NCBI GenBank assembly: GCA_023935145.1 | Contig: CM043700.1 | Location: 41,272,620 to 41,336,619, forward strand | Origin: Bretschneidera sinensis | Taxonomy: Eukaryota; Streptophyta; Magnoliopsida; Brassicales; Akaniaceae | Direction of reading: 5' to 3' | Length of the DNA stretch: 64,000 nt | Shown here: positions 22,848 to 33,747 of the stretch, in pieces | Position numbering within the stretch: position 1 is the stretch's first letter | Layout: each line of letters starts with the position of its first letter | The notes under the pieces: generated by a model | Seen by the model: the letters and a program-made list of their open reading frames with translations, nothing else | What the model was told of the DNA's origin: nothing | Database searches by the model: none | Made by a program: the position numbers and the translations under genes

Positions 22848-24185
22848 TGATAGGTGCTTAAATATTCATATTTAAGCCCCCTTATTTACATTTGCTAAGT
22901 CATTAGTTATGTTAATTTAGGTCATTTTACTTCATTTGTGTGTTTTACATGTTTTTATAGGGTCTTGGAGAAAAAGAAGCATTTTTGGCACTTAAAGGAA
23001 GAAAATCTGGAAATCCTGGAGCAGTTGCTGGCTAAAGTGCGATCGAGCGCAGAGAAGCTGTGATCGAGCGCACCAGTGTGCGATCGAGCGCACCACGCAC
23101 GCTATCGAGCGCACATGTACGGGCATGAACAGTAAAGAGGCAGAGTCAGTTTTGGAAATAAAGGAGTTTTATATTTTAGGAAAGTTTAGGGTTCCTAAGC
23201 CTTCTAGAATTATTCACCCCCTATAAATACACCTGTAAAACACACACAATAGAGAGGAATTAATCCCTTCTTTTATCTTTCAATCTTCTTTTAGTTTTAG
23301 TTTAGTTTTAGGGCAGAAGGTCGAAGGCCGGACGAGCCCGAAGAAGGAGATTGTGGAGATGAATTGATGACTCTTCTCCATAATGTTTTCGGGTTTCTTC
23401 TTTCCTTTTTATTTTATTATGTGTAATTAAATTCTTAGTAGGGCTTAGTTGAAGCTCTAATTACGTTTACTCAATAAATTTAGTATTGGCGCTTTTGTGA
23501 TATTTATGTTGTGTTGCTTAACTTGATTAATACCTGCTTTTATTTAAATTCCTCATATGTATATGTCTGATCAATATGTGCATGTGGTATGGACTTGTTA
23601 GTTAGATCAATTTGGATGACCGAGTCCTGGGTCTGACATTAGTAACAAAAGATATCCACACTGGATTCTTGGGTTAATCAACATGAGAAACCGAGAGTAG
23701 ATACCATACCCTAGGTCCCGTGTGGTTGTCGATTTCCACAGATCCTATGCTCTCTTAAGGAACAACTCAGCATACACCAGGTTGAATCCCTTGAGAGAGA
23801 AAAGAGTTAGAGTAGATACCATACCTAACTCATTGCTTAGGGAGATCAATAGCTTAAGAAGTAAATACCATGCCCTTAGGTTGACAAACATTAGGTATTC
23901 ATGACATGAGTAAAACTTTGGCATACTGTTTTGTTGTGGTAGCATAATTAGTGGTGGATATCAAGTCCCTACGCCTTTATCTTTATTATTTTATCTTTAT
24001 CAAAATCAACTCTTTTATTATTTCTATTTTTTTACATTGCGAATATAATTCTAAAACGAAATTCACCAATCCCTGTGGAGATGATCTTGCATTCGCACAC
24101 TATACTACTAAGTTGACCTTGTGCACTTGCAAGTAAAACTAGTACGATTATTTACTTATTTATTTAGGTATATTTTCGCTCAACA
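22848..24185 (+). repeat. 3' LTR of G1
   Basis: It is 1338 bp. It has four GCGATCGAGCGC-type units at about 23038-23115, against one in the 5' LTR, and a TATAAATA near 23224. Confidence 0.9.
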
Positions 24186-24190
24186 ACCAT

Positions 24191-24829
24191 CCACCCGAGA
24201 CTCGGGAGTTGAGGGTATCTATCTAAGATAGATACAGTATTGATTTGATGCCTTAAAACTGGGCACCACTTCAATATATATCCTCTACTGCTCGCCAACA
24301 TGATAAATGGCGAAGCGAGCGACTCCAGGTGTCTACCTTACGGGATGCTCATTACACTCATACTCCAGCACTTTCGGGTGCCTCTGCCTGCCTCCAAGGC
24401 TCAGGATATTGGACCGATGGACATTTTCAATGTCTCATCACTGAAAAAGATGGGATGCGCGATTCGTGACGGCTTTCTCTATCCAAAGGCCGGGAAGCGC
24501 TTACGGATCCGAGAGGATGAGAGCGATGATGATGAGGATGAGGAGATTGCTGCTGATACTGCTACTGATATAGACACGGATACCCGAGCACCTCCCATTG
24601 ATGACTCGAGTACTGGTCAGGCTGGATATGGCGACTTACTACAGGCTATCACGAGCCTCCAGATGACCATGCAGTCCAGGTTTCAGACCATGCAGTCAGA
24701 GTACCAGAGATTGAGCTCCTCCATCGATTATCTATGGGACGACTTCGAGCTATACAGAGAGCGTACAAAGGGTTCATTAGCTGAGATACGTGATCTCATT
24801 CGTGATAGCTCGGATTCTCCCGCTCCTTG
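24191..24829 (+). pseudogene. Copia A third ORF, C-terminal part
   Basis: This resumes the ORF split by G1. After a short broken stretch (24191-24250), a clean frame gives HHFNIYPLLLANMINGEASD, LPYGMLITLILQHFRVPLP and MGCAIRDGF. An Asp/Glu-rich acidic block (about 24515-24570) and a heptad-like coiled coil with MQSRFQTMQSEYQRL follow, with a stop at 24828-24830. The first half resembles the putative plant transposon protein domain. An acidic stretch followed by a coiled coil is what has been noted for env-like ORFs of SIRE-type elements. I cannot assign a biochemical role. Confidence 0.6.
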
Positions 24830-24830
24830 A

Positions 24831-25511
24831 GTTATTTTCCATGTTATTTTGATATACATAGCATTTTCCAACTCTTAGCATGTAACACAGACATCTATTT
24901 ATGTATTTATGTCTTATATTTGCCTCTATGATGCCCGTTCGTGTACTGACTTTTTATATATGATGTTGCTTTTACTTTAGTCATATTTCATACATCTATT
25001 TACATTATTTGTGATATGTTTGCATAGTTTCCAACTACTTTTATTCACGAAAATGCTCTGAAAATGATTATGCTTGTATGAAAACTTCTGGTTCTTCTCG
25101 AGATGGATTATGAACTCCGAATGAAGCCAAATTTTCGCGTACAAGTTTTTTTAAGCGTACTCTAGGTGACTATAGTAGCTAAGTAGCTTATTTTTTTTAT
25201 TTCTGACCCCTTTGGTTGTTGTTGTCAAAACAGGGAAGAAAATTGAGAAAAACAAGAACAATTAAGTAAACAGAAACCAATGCATAGATTTAGGGAGACC
25301 ACTCCAAAACTTGTTAAAAATGATTCATTGATTGGTTGAGTTGATTATGGTTGGTTGAATGTTTATATAAACTGCGTTTGCTTGTTTACAGGGTGGTTTT
25401 ACTCGAAAAACAGAGGAAACTCTGTCCAAATTTTCTCAAAATCCAAACATTTAGTTTTTTAAACTGTTTTCACATCATTAGTTTTATCATCATAAAAAAG
25501 GGGGAGATTGT
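24831..25511 (+). other. Copia A 3' noncoding segment and polypurine tract
   Basis: There is no coding signal. It ends in AAAAAAGGGGGAGATTG (25494-25510), the polypurine tract immediately before the LTR start TGACCCTCACC at 25512. Confidence 0.7.
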
Positions 25512-26661
25512 TGACCCTCACCCATATTTTAATGATGACAAAACACAACTGCTATTATACTAACAGCTCAAACTAAGTGTAGTAAGCAACAAAAGCATTC
25601 AACCAAGGATCAAAGTGCAAGAACTCAAACCGAATCAAACTATCAAGTGAAGACTGAAGAACTAGTATAGGTTTAAGGTATTAGAACCAGTGTAAGTCTC
25701 ACTTGTACATTGTAATAGCTTGTTCAATGGCTCGAACACAAAAGGTTTTCTAAACCGATCTTTTTAAAACAAACATCTTTAAGTAAAAACAAAAAAACTG
25801 GGTTGGAAGACAACCCAGTCGACTGGGTACATATACCAGTTGACTGGGTTAGTCATACCAGTCGACTGGTAAAACGGACAGTAAGTCCCTAGTCGACTGG
25901 ATGAAATATACCAGTCGACTGGTACCCCAGAAGCTTTGAAAACGAGATTTTTCAAGAGAACCCAGTCGACTGGTATCACGACCCAGTCGACTGGTAGTTC
26001 AAAAATATGACCATTGGACACCAAATCTGAACTTTTTAAAAGCGAATCTTTTTCAAATTAAAGTCCCAACAGCCATATTATTTGATGGCTATATAAACCC
26101 ATTCTATTGAGCATTCAATATAGAGCTGCACATATTCAAAAAGAACTGATCTTACACAATCAAGTTATTATACTCTTTGAAACACAAAAAGCTTTTAAAT
26201 ATTCTTGTTGAGCCATTCTTCAAGCTTTAATTTGAAAGAGAGACATTATTCAGTTGTACAAGCTTTCATTTGTTGTCTCTCTACCATTTACTTTACAGCA
26301 TCTTTTGTAAAGGGATTACTTCTGAAATGAAGGGGACTACTTTCGAGAGGAAGGGGATAGCTTCCGAGAGGAAGGGATTGTAAGGTTTGAACAACACAGG
26401 TAAAGTTGTACGACTAAGTTACTTAGTGGATTACTTCAAGGGGGTTCCTTGAAGAGAGTGAACGTAGGGTCGGAACGAATCCGATATTGTCGAACCACTA
26501 TAATCTGAGTTTGCATCCTCTACTCTTTAAACTCTTTGTTTACAGCACATTACTTGTATTAATTGTTTGCTGCTTATATGTTTTTATAAACTTGTATTAA
26601 TTCCATAAAAAGTTTTAAAAACCCAATTCACCCCCCTCTTGGGTTGAAACCTCAATCTACA
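25512..26661 (+). repeat. 3' LTR of Copia A
   Basis: It is 1150 bp and runs TGACCCTC to TCTACA. Seven CCAGTCGACTGG-type palindromes lie at about 25815-26000, followed by TATATAA at 26090-26096. It matches 4021-4776 over its second part. Confidence 0.9.
25815..26000 (+). repeat. CCAGTCGACTGG palindrome array in Copia A U3
   Basis: Seven units, most perfect 12-bp palindromes with a SalI core GTCGAC, lie roughly 90 bases or more upstream of the TATA box. Confidence 0.85.
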
Positions 26662-26665
26662 ATGA

Positions 26666-28055
26666 TGAATGGAGGAGTGAATTTTAGCTGTGACAAAAAT
26701 TCATGCAAGATGACTCGTGGATCGCTAGTAATCGCATGAGGTGTTCAGTATGGTACGTTATACAAGTTGTTGGGGAGTACAGTACAAATTCAGTACAATT
26801 GAGGTTTTATCTCTAAGGAGGTGACTGATGATAAGACGAAGTCCTCTATGTTGTGGCGTCTAAAGCTTGGGTATATCGGTGAAAATGAACTATCTACTTT
26901 ATTGTTAAAGCAGAAGGTGAAGAGAGTCCCAGATTGCTCAATAGGATTCGATTTCTGTGAGCATTATCTACATAGCAGGCAAAACCATGTGAGTTTTAAG
27001 TGCGCTGGCATAAGGGCGAAGAGTATTATGGATTTGATACATAGTGATGTATTTGGGCCTGTTCCGATCCAATCTCTTGGAAAATCAAGGTATTACGTCT
27101 CTTTCATTGATGATTTTCAAGGTATGCACGGATTTACTTCATTAAGAGTAAAGCTGAAGCATTTGAGAAGTTTCGTGAGTTTAATGAATTGGTAGAAAAT
27201 CCACATGGAAAGAAAGATAAAGGTACTAAGAACAGATAATGGAGGAGAATTTTGCTCAGATAAGTTTGAGCAACTCTGTGTGGCAAGCGACATTGTAAGA
27301 CAGAAAACAACTCCATATACACCTCAATAGAATGGGGTAACCGGGAGACTCAATCAGTCACTCATGAAGAAATCGATGAGTATGCTAAGTTGTATAGGCT
27401 TGGAGCCGGAGTTTTGGGCAGAGGCAGTGGCTACGGCATGTTATCTGAAGAATATGTCACCTACATCAGCTTTGCAGGATCAGACACCATTTGAGGCACT
27501 ATTCGGGAAGAAGCCGAGTTTGGCTCATGTTAGGGTGTTTGGGTGTATTGTTTATGTGCATGTGCCAAAAGAAAAAAAGGAACAAACTTGACAGCAAATA
27601 AGTGAAGTGCATTTTCATTGGTTATAAGGATAGGGTCAAGGGGTACAAGTTATGGAATCCAGAAAACATGAGTACAGTTTTCAACAGAGATGTTGTGTTT
27701 AGAGAAAGACAAAAATGATGTGGTGACTGTCCAAGATGTACCAGAACATACAAAGTAGGTTCAGATTGATCTTAGCCCAGGAGATAAAGAGTAGGAGACT
27801 ATCCCACAGACTGCATTGGATACTTCAGATTCTGATTCAGTTGGGTTTGAGCACGATATTCATGTTTCTGATGTAGAGGATATGGATTCAGATGCTGGCT
27901 CGGGGGTAAAGACCACACCTATTATAAGGAGATCCACATGGGTTAGGAGGTCATCCATCAGGTATTCCCCTAGTGCTTGCAGTGCATTACATGCTTTAAA
28001 TATGACTAGTGATGATCCTAGCACAGTGAAAAAAGTGAGGACCTCGAAGGATGCA
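26666..28055 (+). pseudogene. Copia B GAG-pre-integrase and integrase
   Basis: The frame picks up in the pre-integrase zinc region (CKMTRGSLVIA, GTLYKLLGSTV, MLWRLKLGYIGENELS). The integrase core follows with MDLIHSDVFGPVP, SFIDDF and, after a stop at 27193-27195, TDNGGEF; the last motif is in PYTPQ then a stop where Gln is expected. FWAEAVATACYL and FGCIVYVHVPKEKK lie at 27400-27590. It ends in an acidic linker near 28055. Stops and frameshifts throughout leave it inactive. Confidence 0.75.
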
Positions 28056-28890
28056 TGATGAGGACACGACTAACAAATGGAAAGTAGATCCTATTCAAGT
28101 TTCAATTGGTCCAGTTACAAGGGCTCGAGCTAAAAGGTTCAAGGAAACTCTCAATGGGCTGATTCAACACATTTGGGCTAAGAACCATCTTTAGGGGCCC
28201 AAGGATGATGCTATACGTGATCCACAAGGATGTGTTTCCATAATTCAACCTTTGGAATAATCTAGTGACTCAAGATTGTGAATTAAAATTTTAGTTTACC
28301 AAAATTGGAGACTTACTCATTTTGGTTGGCTCATCAAGGAAAATGACTAGCTGTAATTTTTCTTATTACATTTTCTTAATTGTTTCCTTATTAATTTAAT
28401 TGTTGAATTGTAAGGCTTGCATGCCAAGTTAGGTACTTTCCTTATTTGGATTTTAGGTTACTAGAATTCTAGTATAAAACCTATTACTTAGTTTCCTTTT
28501 TTTAATTGGTTACGAATTCCTTAGTTTCCCTTTTTTAATTGGTTACGAATTCTCATGTATTTAGATAGCTATTACCTTTTTGGAATAAGACAATTCAGAT
28601 TTGATTCATACTTTTGGAGAGAAAATTCTCTTTAGTTCTTTTAGAACTTCTGAACTTATCGGAGTTTCCGTGGCGTTCATCTTCGACTTATCAATCAATC
28701 ATTCCATAACTGATTGTGGTGTCTTCATTATACCAAGGTTCTTGATTCAATATAAGCAATGGGTCGCAGTCTCATTCTTCATTATACCAAGGTTCTTGCT
28801 TCAATATAAGCAATGGGTGGCGGTTTCACATAAATCTGCTTCTAGACGATCTTGGAAGTCTTCTTGATCCATCAATTTCTTAGTTCTTGG
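28056..28890 (+). mobile_element. Foreign fragment inside Copia B (gag tail plus LTR-like DNA)
   Basis: Between the integrase linker and RT of Copia B lies unrelated DNA. It first encodes GPVTRARAKRFKETLNGLIQ, a phrase typical of the end of a plant gypsy gag. About 600 bp of LTR-like AT-rich DNA follows. It contains two tandem duplications: CTTAGTTTCC...GGTTACGAATT (28487-28552) and a 62-bp unit with ATACCAAGGTTCTTG (about 28715-28838). No flanking duplication was found, so its limits are approximate. Confidence 0.5.
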
Positions 28891-30432
28891 GGTGGATCAT
28901 ATTAATGCAAATCTATTGGAGGATGCTATGAAAGAGAAGATGCAGGCATTGGACATGAATGAAATATGAAGTCTTATGAAATTGCCTAGCGATAGGAAGA
29001 CAATTGGGTGAAATTGAGTTTTCAAGAAGAAAACAAATCCATATGGAATGGTAGAAAAGTACAAGGCACGTATGGTTACAAAGAGGTACTTGCAAATAGA
29101 GGGAATTGATTATGGTGAGATATTTTACCCAATAGCAAAGTTGACATCTATCAAATTTGTCTTATCCATAACAGCTACTTATGATATAGAAGTCGAGCAA
29201 CTAGATGTGAAGATAGCTCTCCTTCACGGGGACTTAGAGGCGTAAATTTACTTGAAACAACTTAAAGGCTTTTTGAACAAAGTCAATGAAGAGATGGTTT
29301 GTAAATTGAAGAAGTCTTTGTATGGACTAAAGCAATCACCATGGATATGGTACCAAAAGTTTAACACATATGCCATTCAGCTTGGGTTCACTTGCAACTA
29401 TGTTGATCACTACGTCTATGTGAAAGGTTAGAGGTTGATTTTGTCATTTTAACCTTGTACGTTGATGATATGATATTGATTGGAAACAATAGGAAGATGA
29501 TTAGCACTATGAAGGAATCATTGGCAAGGCAGTTTGACATGAAAGACCTAGGTTCATCAAACTTTATCTTGGGCATGCAGATAAAGAGGGATCATGAAAA
29601 TCAAAAACTATAGCTAAGTCAAAATAAACATATTGAAGAAGTGTTGAAGAAATTTAACATGTCTGACAGCAAGCTGGTAGGGACTCACATGCCTTTGGGA
29701 ACCAAGTTATTCGTGAAACAATGTCCGAAGATGGAGGAAGAAGTAGAAGATATAATGCATGTACCTTATACTAGTGTGGTTGGAAGCTTGATGTACGCCA
29801 TTGTGTGTATGAGAGCAGATATTGCCCAAGCAGTGGGAATATTGAGTAGATATATGTCTAATCCTGGGAAAAAGCATTAGACTACAATCAAGAGAGTTCT
29901 TAGATATCTTCGTAGCACGTTAGAGTTTGCATTGTGTTATGGAGGTATAAGAGGTAAGAAGAATCTTGATATTATAGGATCGGTTGATACTAACTAGGGA
30001 GGAGACATTGATAGCAAGAGGTCTACAAATGGATATGTGTTCAATCTGTTTAGTAGGGCAATAAGTTGGATGAGAAAGAGGAAAAGTATTGTTACTCTTT
30101 CATCCACAAAAGTAGAGTATATGAAAATAACTCATGCTGGAAAGGAAGCAGTTTGGCTTTAAAGGTTGTGTACTGAGCTTGGGTTTAAACAAAGAGTGGT
30201 GAAGGTGAAATATACAATCAATGTGCTATCTTCTTAGCAAAGAATCCTGCATTTCATTCACGGACGAATCACATTGATATCCAATATCACTTCATCCAGG
30301 AAAAGATTGAAGAAAATGTGATAATCTTGGAGAAAGTCGATACAATAGTGAACAACGTAGATTTCTTGACTAAGATAGTTAGTCTAGAAAAGTTTGAGTG
30401 GTGTGCTACTGAGATGGGCTTGAAGAAATAGA
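28891..30432 (+). pseudogene. Copia B reverse transcriptase and RNase H
   Basis: RT opens with LLEDAMKEKMQALDMNE and continues with WVFKKKTNPYG, YKARMVTKRY, VEQLDVKIALLHGDLEA then a stop (29243-29245), and KKSLYGLKQSPWIWYQKF. The YVDDM site is disrupted by a frameshift near 29430-29460. FNMSDSKLVGTHMPLG, VGSLMYAIVCMRADIAQAVG, then RNase H with STKVEYM (Glu kept) and HFIHGRITL follow, to a stop at 30430-30432. At least eight stops are visible. Confidence 0.75.
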
Positions 30433-30479
30433 GTTCTGGAAAGTTTTTCATGTGTGTGAAGTATTTACCAATGGGAGAT

Positions 30480-30750
30480 TGTTAGAGTTGGTGCGTACTT
30501 CACGGGTCCATATCTTTAGAACCCCCGACAACCACTGGGGTTCAGCTTGTGGTTTTGCAACAGGGCGAAAACCCTAATTAAGACGTCTTAAGTTACTTAT
30601 AAATACTCTCTATGTACTGAGTGCACATTGTAACAAAAGATTTGCGAGGTTGATAATAGTGAAATTTCTGACAAGACGTAGCCATATTCTAAGGCGAATT
30701 GGGTATATCGTGTCTTATTTTATTTTTGTTTATAATTCGTATGATTGACA
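30480..30750 (+). repeat. 3' LTR of Copia B (end uncertain)
   Basis: It begins TGTTAGAGTTGG just after the polypurine tract, a start shared by Tork/Tnt1-like LTRs. The end is placed at ATGATTGACA (30741-30750) only because it gives a CA terminus. TATAAATA-like sequence lies near 30598. Confidence 0.45.
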
Positions 30751-32102
30751 GGTCTTAAATCGTTCAAGTGGAAGAAACGGAAGCCATCGCGGCGCGTGAA
30801 GGACTCCGATTTGAAATTGATACTAGCTGTCAGCGTAAAGCCATTACCAGTGATGAGGTGTGTCTGTCTCCTTATGGGTATCTGATTGAGGAAATTACAA
30901 GTTCTGGATAGCTGTGTTTTTTGTCGTGAAGCAAGCTGATAATAAGCCAGCACATGTTTGCTTGTTCAGTCAGTTGTTGATATTGAGTCTGTGTCAGTTT
31001 GGATTGCATGATTGCGTTCTTATATCGAGGAGGTTGTATTAATGGATGTTTTGGCTTAATTAATACTAACATCTCAACGTGATAAAATAATATGCTAACA
31101 AATGAACAATTGAAAATGTGAAGAAGATAAAAAAGCAATATAGAAAATCAACCTGGGTTGAAGATAAGAGAGATAAAGAGTGAAGAAGTTAAGTCTGAGT
31201 GAGATAGTGGGAGAGAGATAAAAAAGAGTGGAGAAGTTAAGCCTGAGTAAGATAGTGGAAGAAAAAACCCATGGGAGAAAGATGTGGGGGTTGGAGTCAA
31301 TTGAGTTACATATATAACCTTATTTAAATATTTGATCTATACATTTAAGTAAAGGTTTGTGGGACATTTTAAGGGGTGGATATCAAATAGGAGTTTTAGC
31401 TTTATTAATAGCAAGCATAGATATATATAGTTTTCCCATTAAAAAAATAATGTAATAATAATCTTCATGTCCGATGGTACGTGGAATTAAGTGATACATG
31501 TGATTTACAAACAAATCTAATCCAATTATATTTTTGGGGTTAGATTTGGTAGTAAATGTTTAACTAAATTGTAATGATTTTCGACAAATATGATGAATTA
31601 CAAACAAATATAGCCTAAATCACTGACAAACTTATTGATTTACTGAAGCCTTGATTATAAGTAAAGCACCATATAATTTCCCAGTTAATTAATAAAATTT
31701 GAAAAATTGGGATATTATAACTATATTTTTCTTAAGAATAATGATTATTATACATCTACCTTAAACACCCTGTAATCTTGGAAACTTGAGTGTTTGTTTT
31801 CAAAGTGTCTGAATCCGGTGTTTTAGATCACTCTTTCTTTTTTAAAAGCAAAGAACATGATTTATTGGATTAACTACAAAAGGATGATAACATTAGAAAA
31901 ACCAAGACAAAATAGCAAATAAAAAGCCCACCTAATCAAGTTCTACAATATCCCCAAATTTAAATGATATAAGAACTACACCTGCAAACAGAAACAGTGC
32001 AACAAAGAAGAGAACTACCCCAAGTATGCTATTTATCAATATTCAATACCATCTCCTAGGAGGTCATGTTGTGTAAAACATGCTGATGTAACCCACAACA
32101 CG
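30751..32102. other. Unclassified AT-rich stretch
   Basis: I see no gene or element in this region. A 40-60-bp imperfect direct repeat (GAGAAGTTAAGCCTGAGTAAG type) lies at about 31180-31262. ORFs on the minus strand are short and show no recognised motif. Confidence 0.5.
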
Positions 32103-33405
32103 TGATAGGAGCTTAAATATTCATATTTAAGCCCCTTAATTTGTGTTTGTTAAGCCCTAGTTTATATTATTTTAGTCTATTTTACTTCATTTCTGTGTTT
32201 ACATGGTTTTTATACGTCTATGAAGAAAAAGAAGCATTTTGGAAGCTTTTGGAGCCTAAAAGGAAGAAAACTGGAAAACCTGGAGCAGATACTGTCTGAA
32301 GTGCGATCGAGCGCACCAAGAAGAGCGATCGAGCACAACATTGCGATCGAGCGCACTCTGCTAGCGATCGAGCGCACATGTACGGGCGTGAACAGTAAAG
32401 TGGCAGAACCAGTTTTGGAAATAAAGGAGTTTTTATGTTTTAGGAAATTTAAGGTTTCCTGAGTCTTCTAGGATTATTCAACCCTATAAATACACCTGTA
32501 AAAACGCAAATCAGGAGATCCCTTCTTTTATCTTTCAATCTTCTTTTAGCTTTAGTTTTAGGTCGGGAGGCCGGAGGCCAAAAGGAAACTGTGGAGGAGA
32601 ATTGACGACTCTTCTCTCGGGTTTCTTCTTTCCTTTATTTTTATTATGTGTACTTAAACTTTTAGTAAGGGCTTGGTTGAAGCCCTAATTATATTTACTC
32701 AATAAATCAGTATTGGCACCTTTGCGATATTTGTATTGTGATGTTTAACTTGATTAATACCTATTTTTATTTAAATTCCTCATATGTGTGTGTCTGATCA
32801 ACATATGCATGTGGTATGGATTAGTTAGTTGAATCAATTTGGATGACTGAGTCCTGGGTTCAACAATAGTAACAAAAGATATCCACGCCGGATTCTTGGG
32901 TTAATCAACATGGGAAACCGGGAGTAGATACCATGCTCTAGGTCTCATGTGATTGTCGATTTCCAAAGATCTTATGCTCTCTTAAGGAACAACTCAGTAG
33001 ATACCATGCTGAATCCCTTAAGAAAGAGAAGAGTTAGAGTAGATACCATGCCTAACTCGTTGCTTAGGGAAATCAATAGCTTAAGGAGTAGATACCATGC
33101 CCTTAGGTTGACTAACAGTAGGTAATCATAGCATGAGTAAAGCATTGGCATATTGTTTTGTTGTGGTAGTATAATTAGTGGTGGATATCAAGTCCCTACG
33201 CCTTTATCTTTACTATTTCAAACTCAATATTTATTTTTTTTGTTTTTATTTTATTATTGCGAAACTAATTCTAAAGTGAAATTTACCAATCCCTGTGGAG
33301 ATGATCTTGCATTCGCACACTATACTACTAAGTTGACCTTGTGCACTTGCAAGTAAAACAAGTACGATTATTTCTTTATTTATTTAGGTAGATAATCGCA
33401 CAACA
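32103..33405 (+). repeat. 5' LTR of G1p
   Basis: It is 1303 bp and runs TGATAGGAGC to CACAACA. Four GCGATCGAGCGC-type units lie at about 32302-32380, followed by a TATAAATA near 32485. Confidence 0.85.
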
Positions 33406-33432
33406 AGTTTTTGGCACCGTTGCCGGGGATTG
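33406..33432 (+). promoter_or_regulatory. Primer-binding site (tRNA-Asp type) of G1p
   Basis: TTTTTGGCACCGTTGCCGGG has one mismatch to the usual tRNA-Asp complement and lies directly after the LTR. Confidence 0.8.
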
Positions 33433-33587
33433 TGCTAAATTTTTTTTGGAATTATTTTCGTTAGTTTTTTTTTTTAATTTAATTTTATTCTGTTCCGTTT
33501 TATTTTTATTTTTATAAAAAAAAATCAGATTTATTCATTCTTTTCGTTTTCTGTTCAGGTGTATAGCAGAGGAGTTTCTGTCCTCAT

Positions 33588-33665
33588 TGCGATCGAGCGC
33601 AGTGCCTTATGCGATCGAGCGCACATCTGCGATCGAGCACAGTTCAGTGTGCGCTCGAGCGCAAA
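33588..33665 (+). repeat. GCGATCGAGCGC array in the G1p leader
   Basis: Four units: two perfect GCGATCGAGCGC, one ending AGCAC and one GCGCTCGAGCGC. Same place as in G1. Confidence 0.8.
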
Positions 33666-33747
33666 AGCTCCAGAGAGTACCCGAGCAGCAGTACTGAAAC
33701 TGTTGCACTGAAGCTTTTCAAAAAATTCATTCAAGGGAGAAGCACCA

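Larger units (their letters stand above)
11323..24185 (+). mobile_element. G1: nonautonomous Athila-like gypsy element (interrupted by G2)
   Basis: The LTRs are 11323-12598 and 22848-24185, both running TGATAGGTGC to CTCAACA. The flanking 5-bp duplication ACCAT lies at 11318-11322 and 24186-24190. Removing the inserted G2 leaves about 5.3 kb. The interior carries only a nucleocapsid-type gag piece and a short pre-RT segment. The copy at 32103-35997 has the same gene content and end points, so this short form is an inherited family structure, not a single deletion. Confidence 0.9.
4021..26661 (+). mobile_element. Copia A: SIRE/Maximus-like Ty1/copia element with nested insertions
   Basis: The 5' LTR end is followed by a tRNA-iMet primer site, gag with a CCHC knuckle, then PR-INT-RT-RH in copia order. 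A further ORF lies between pol and the 3' LTR, then come a polypurine tract and the 3' LTR. LTRs over 1.1 kb, a long gag and a third ORF in the env position fit the SIRE/Maximus lineage. A 12,863-bp gypsy element (G1) interrupts the third ORF. The 5' LTR is cut by G3p. Flanking sequence from 26662 is another copia pol, so Copia A itself landed in Copia B. Confidence 0.85.
26662..30750 (+). mobile_element. Copia B: degraded Ty1/copia element (pol and 3' LTR)
   Basis: This is the host of Copia A. Its upstream part would lie left of Copia A, outside the window. It carries GAG-pre-integrase, integrase, RT, RNase H, a polypurine tract (GGGAGAT, about 30472-30478) and an LTR starting TGTTAGAG at 30480. 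There are many stops and one foreign insertion, so it is older than Copia A. Confidence 0.75.

Noticed and set aside
32220..32462. 80-residue ORF with repeated Ala/Ile/Glu/Arg
   Set aside because: It lies in the G1p LTR and the repetition comes from the GCGATCGAGCGC units.
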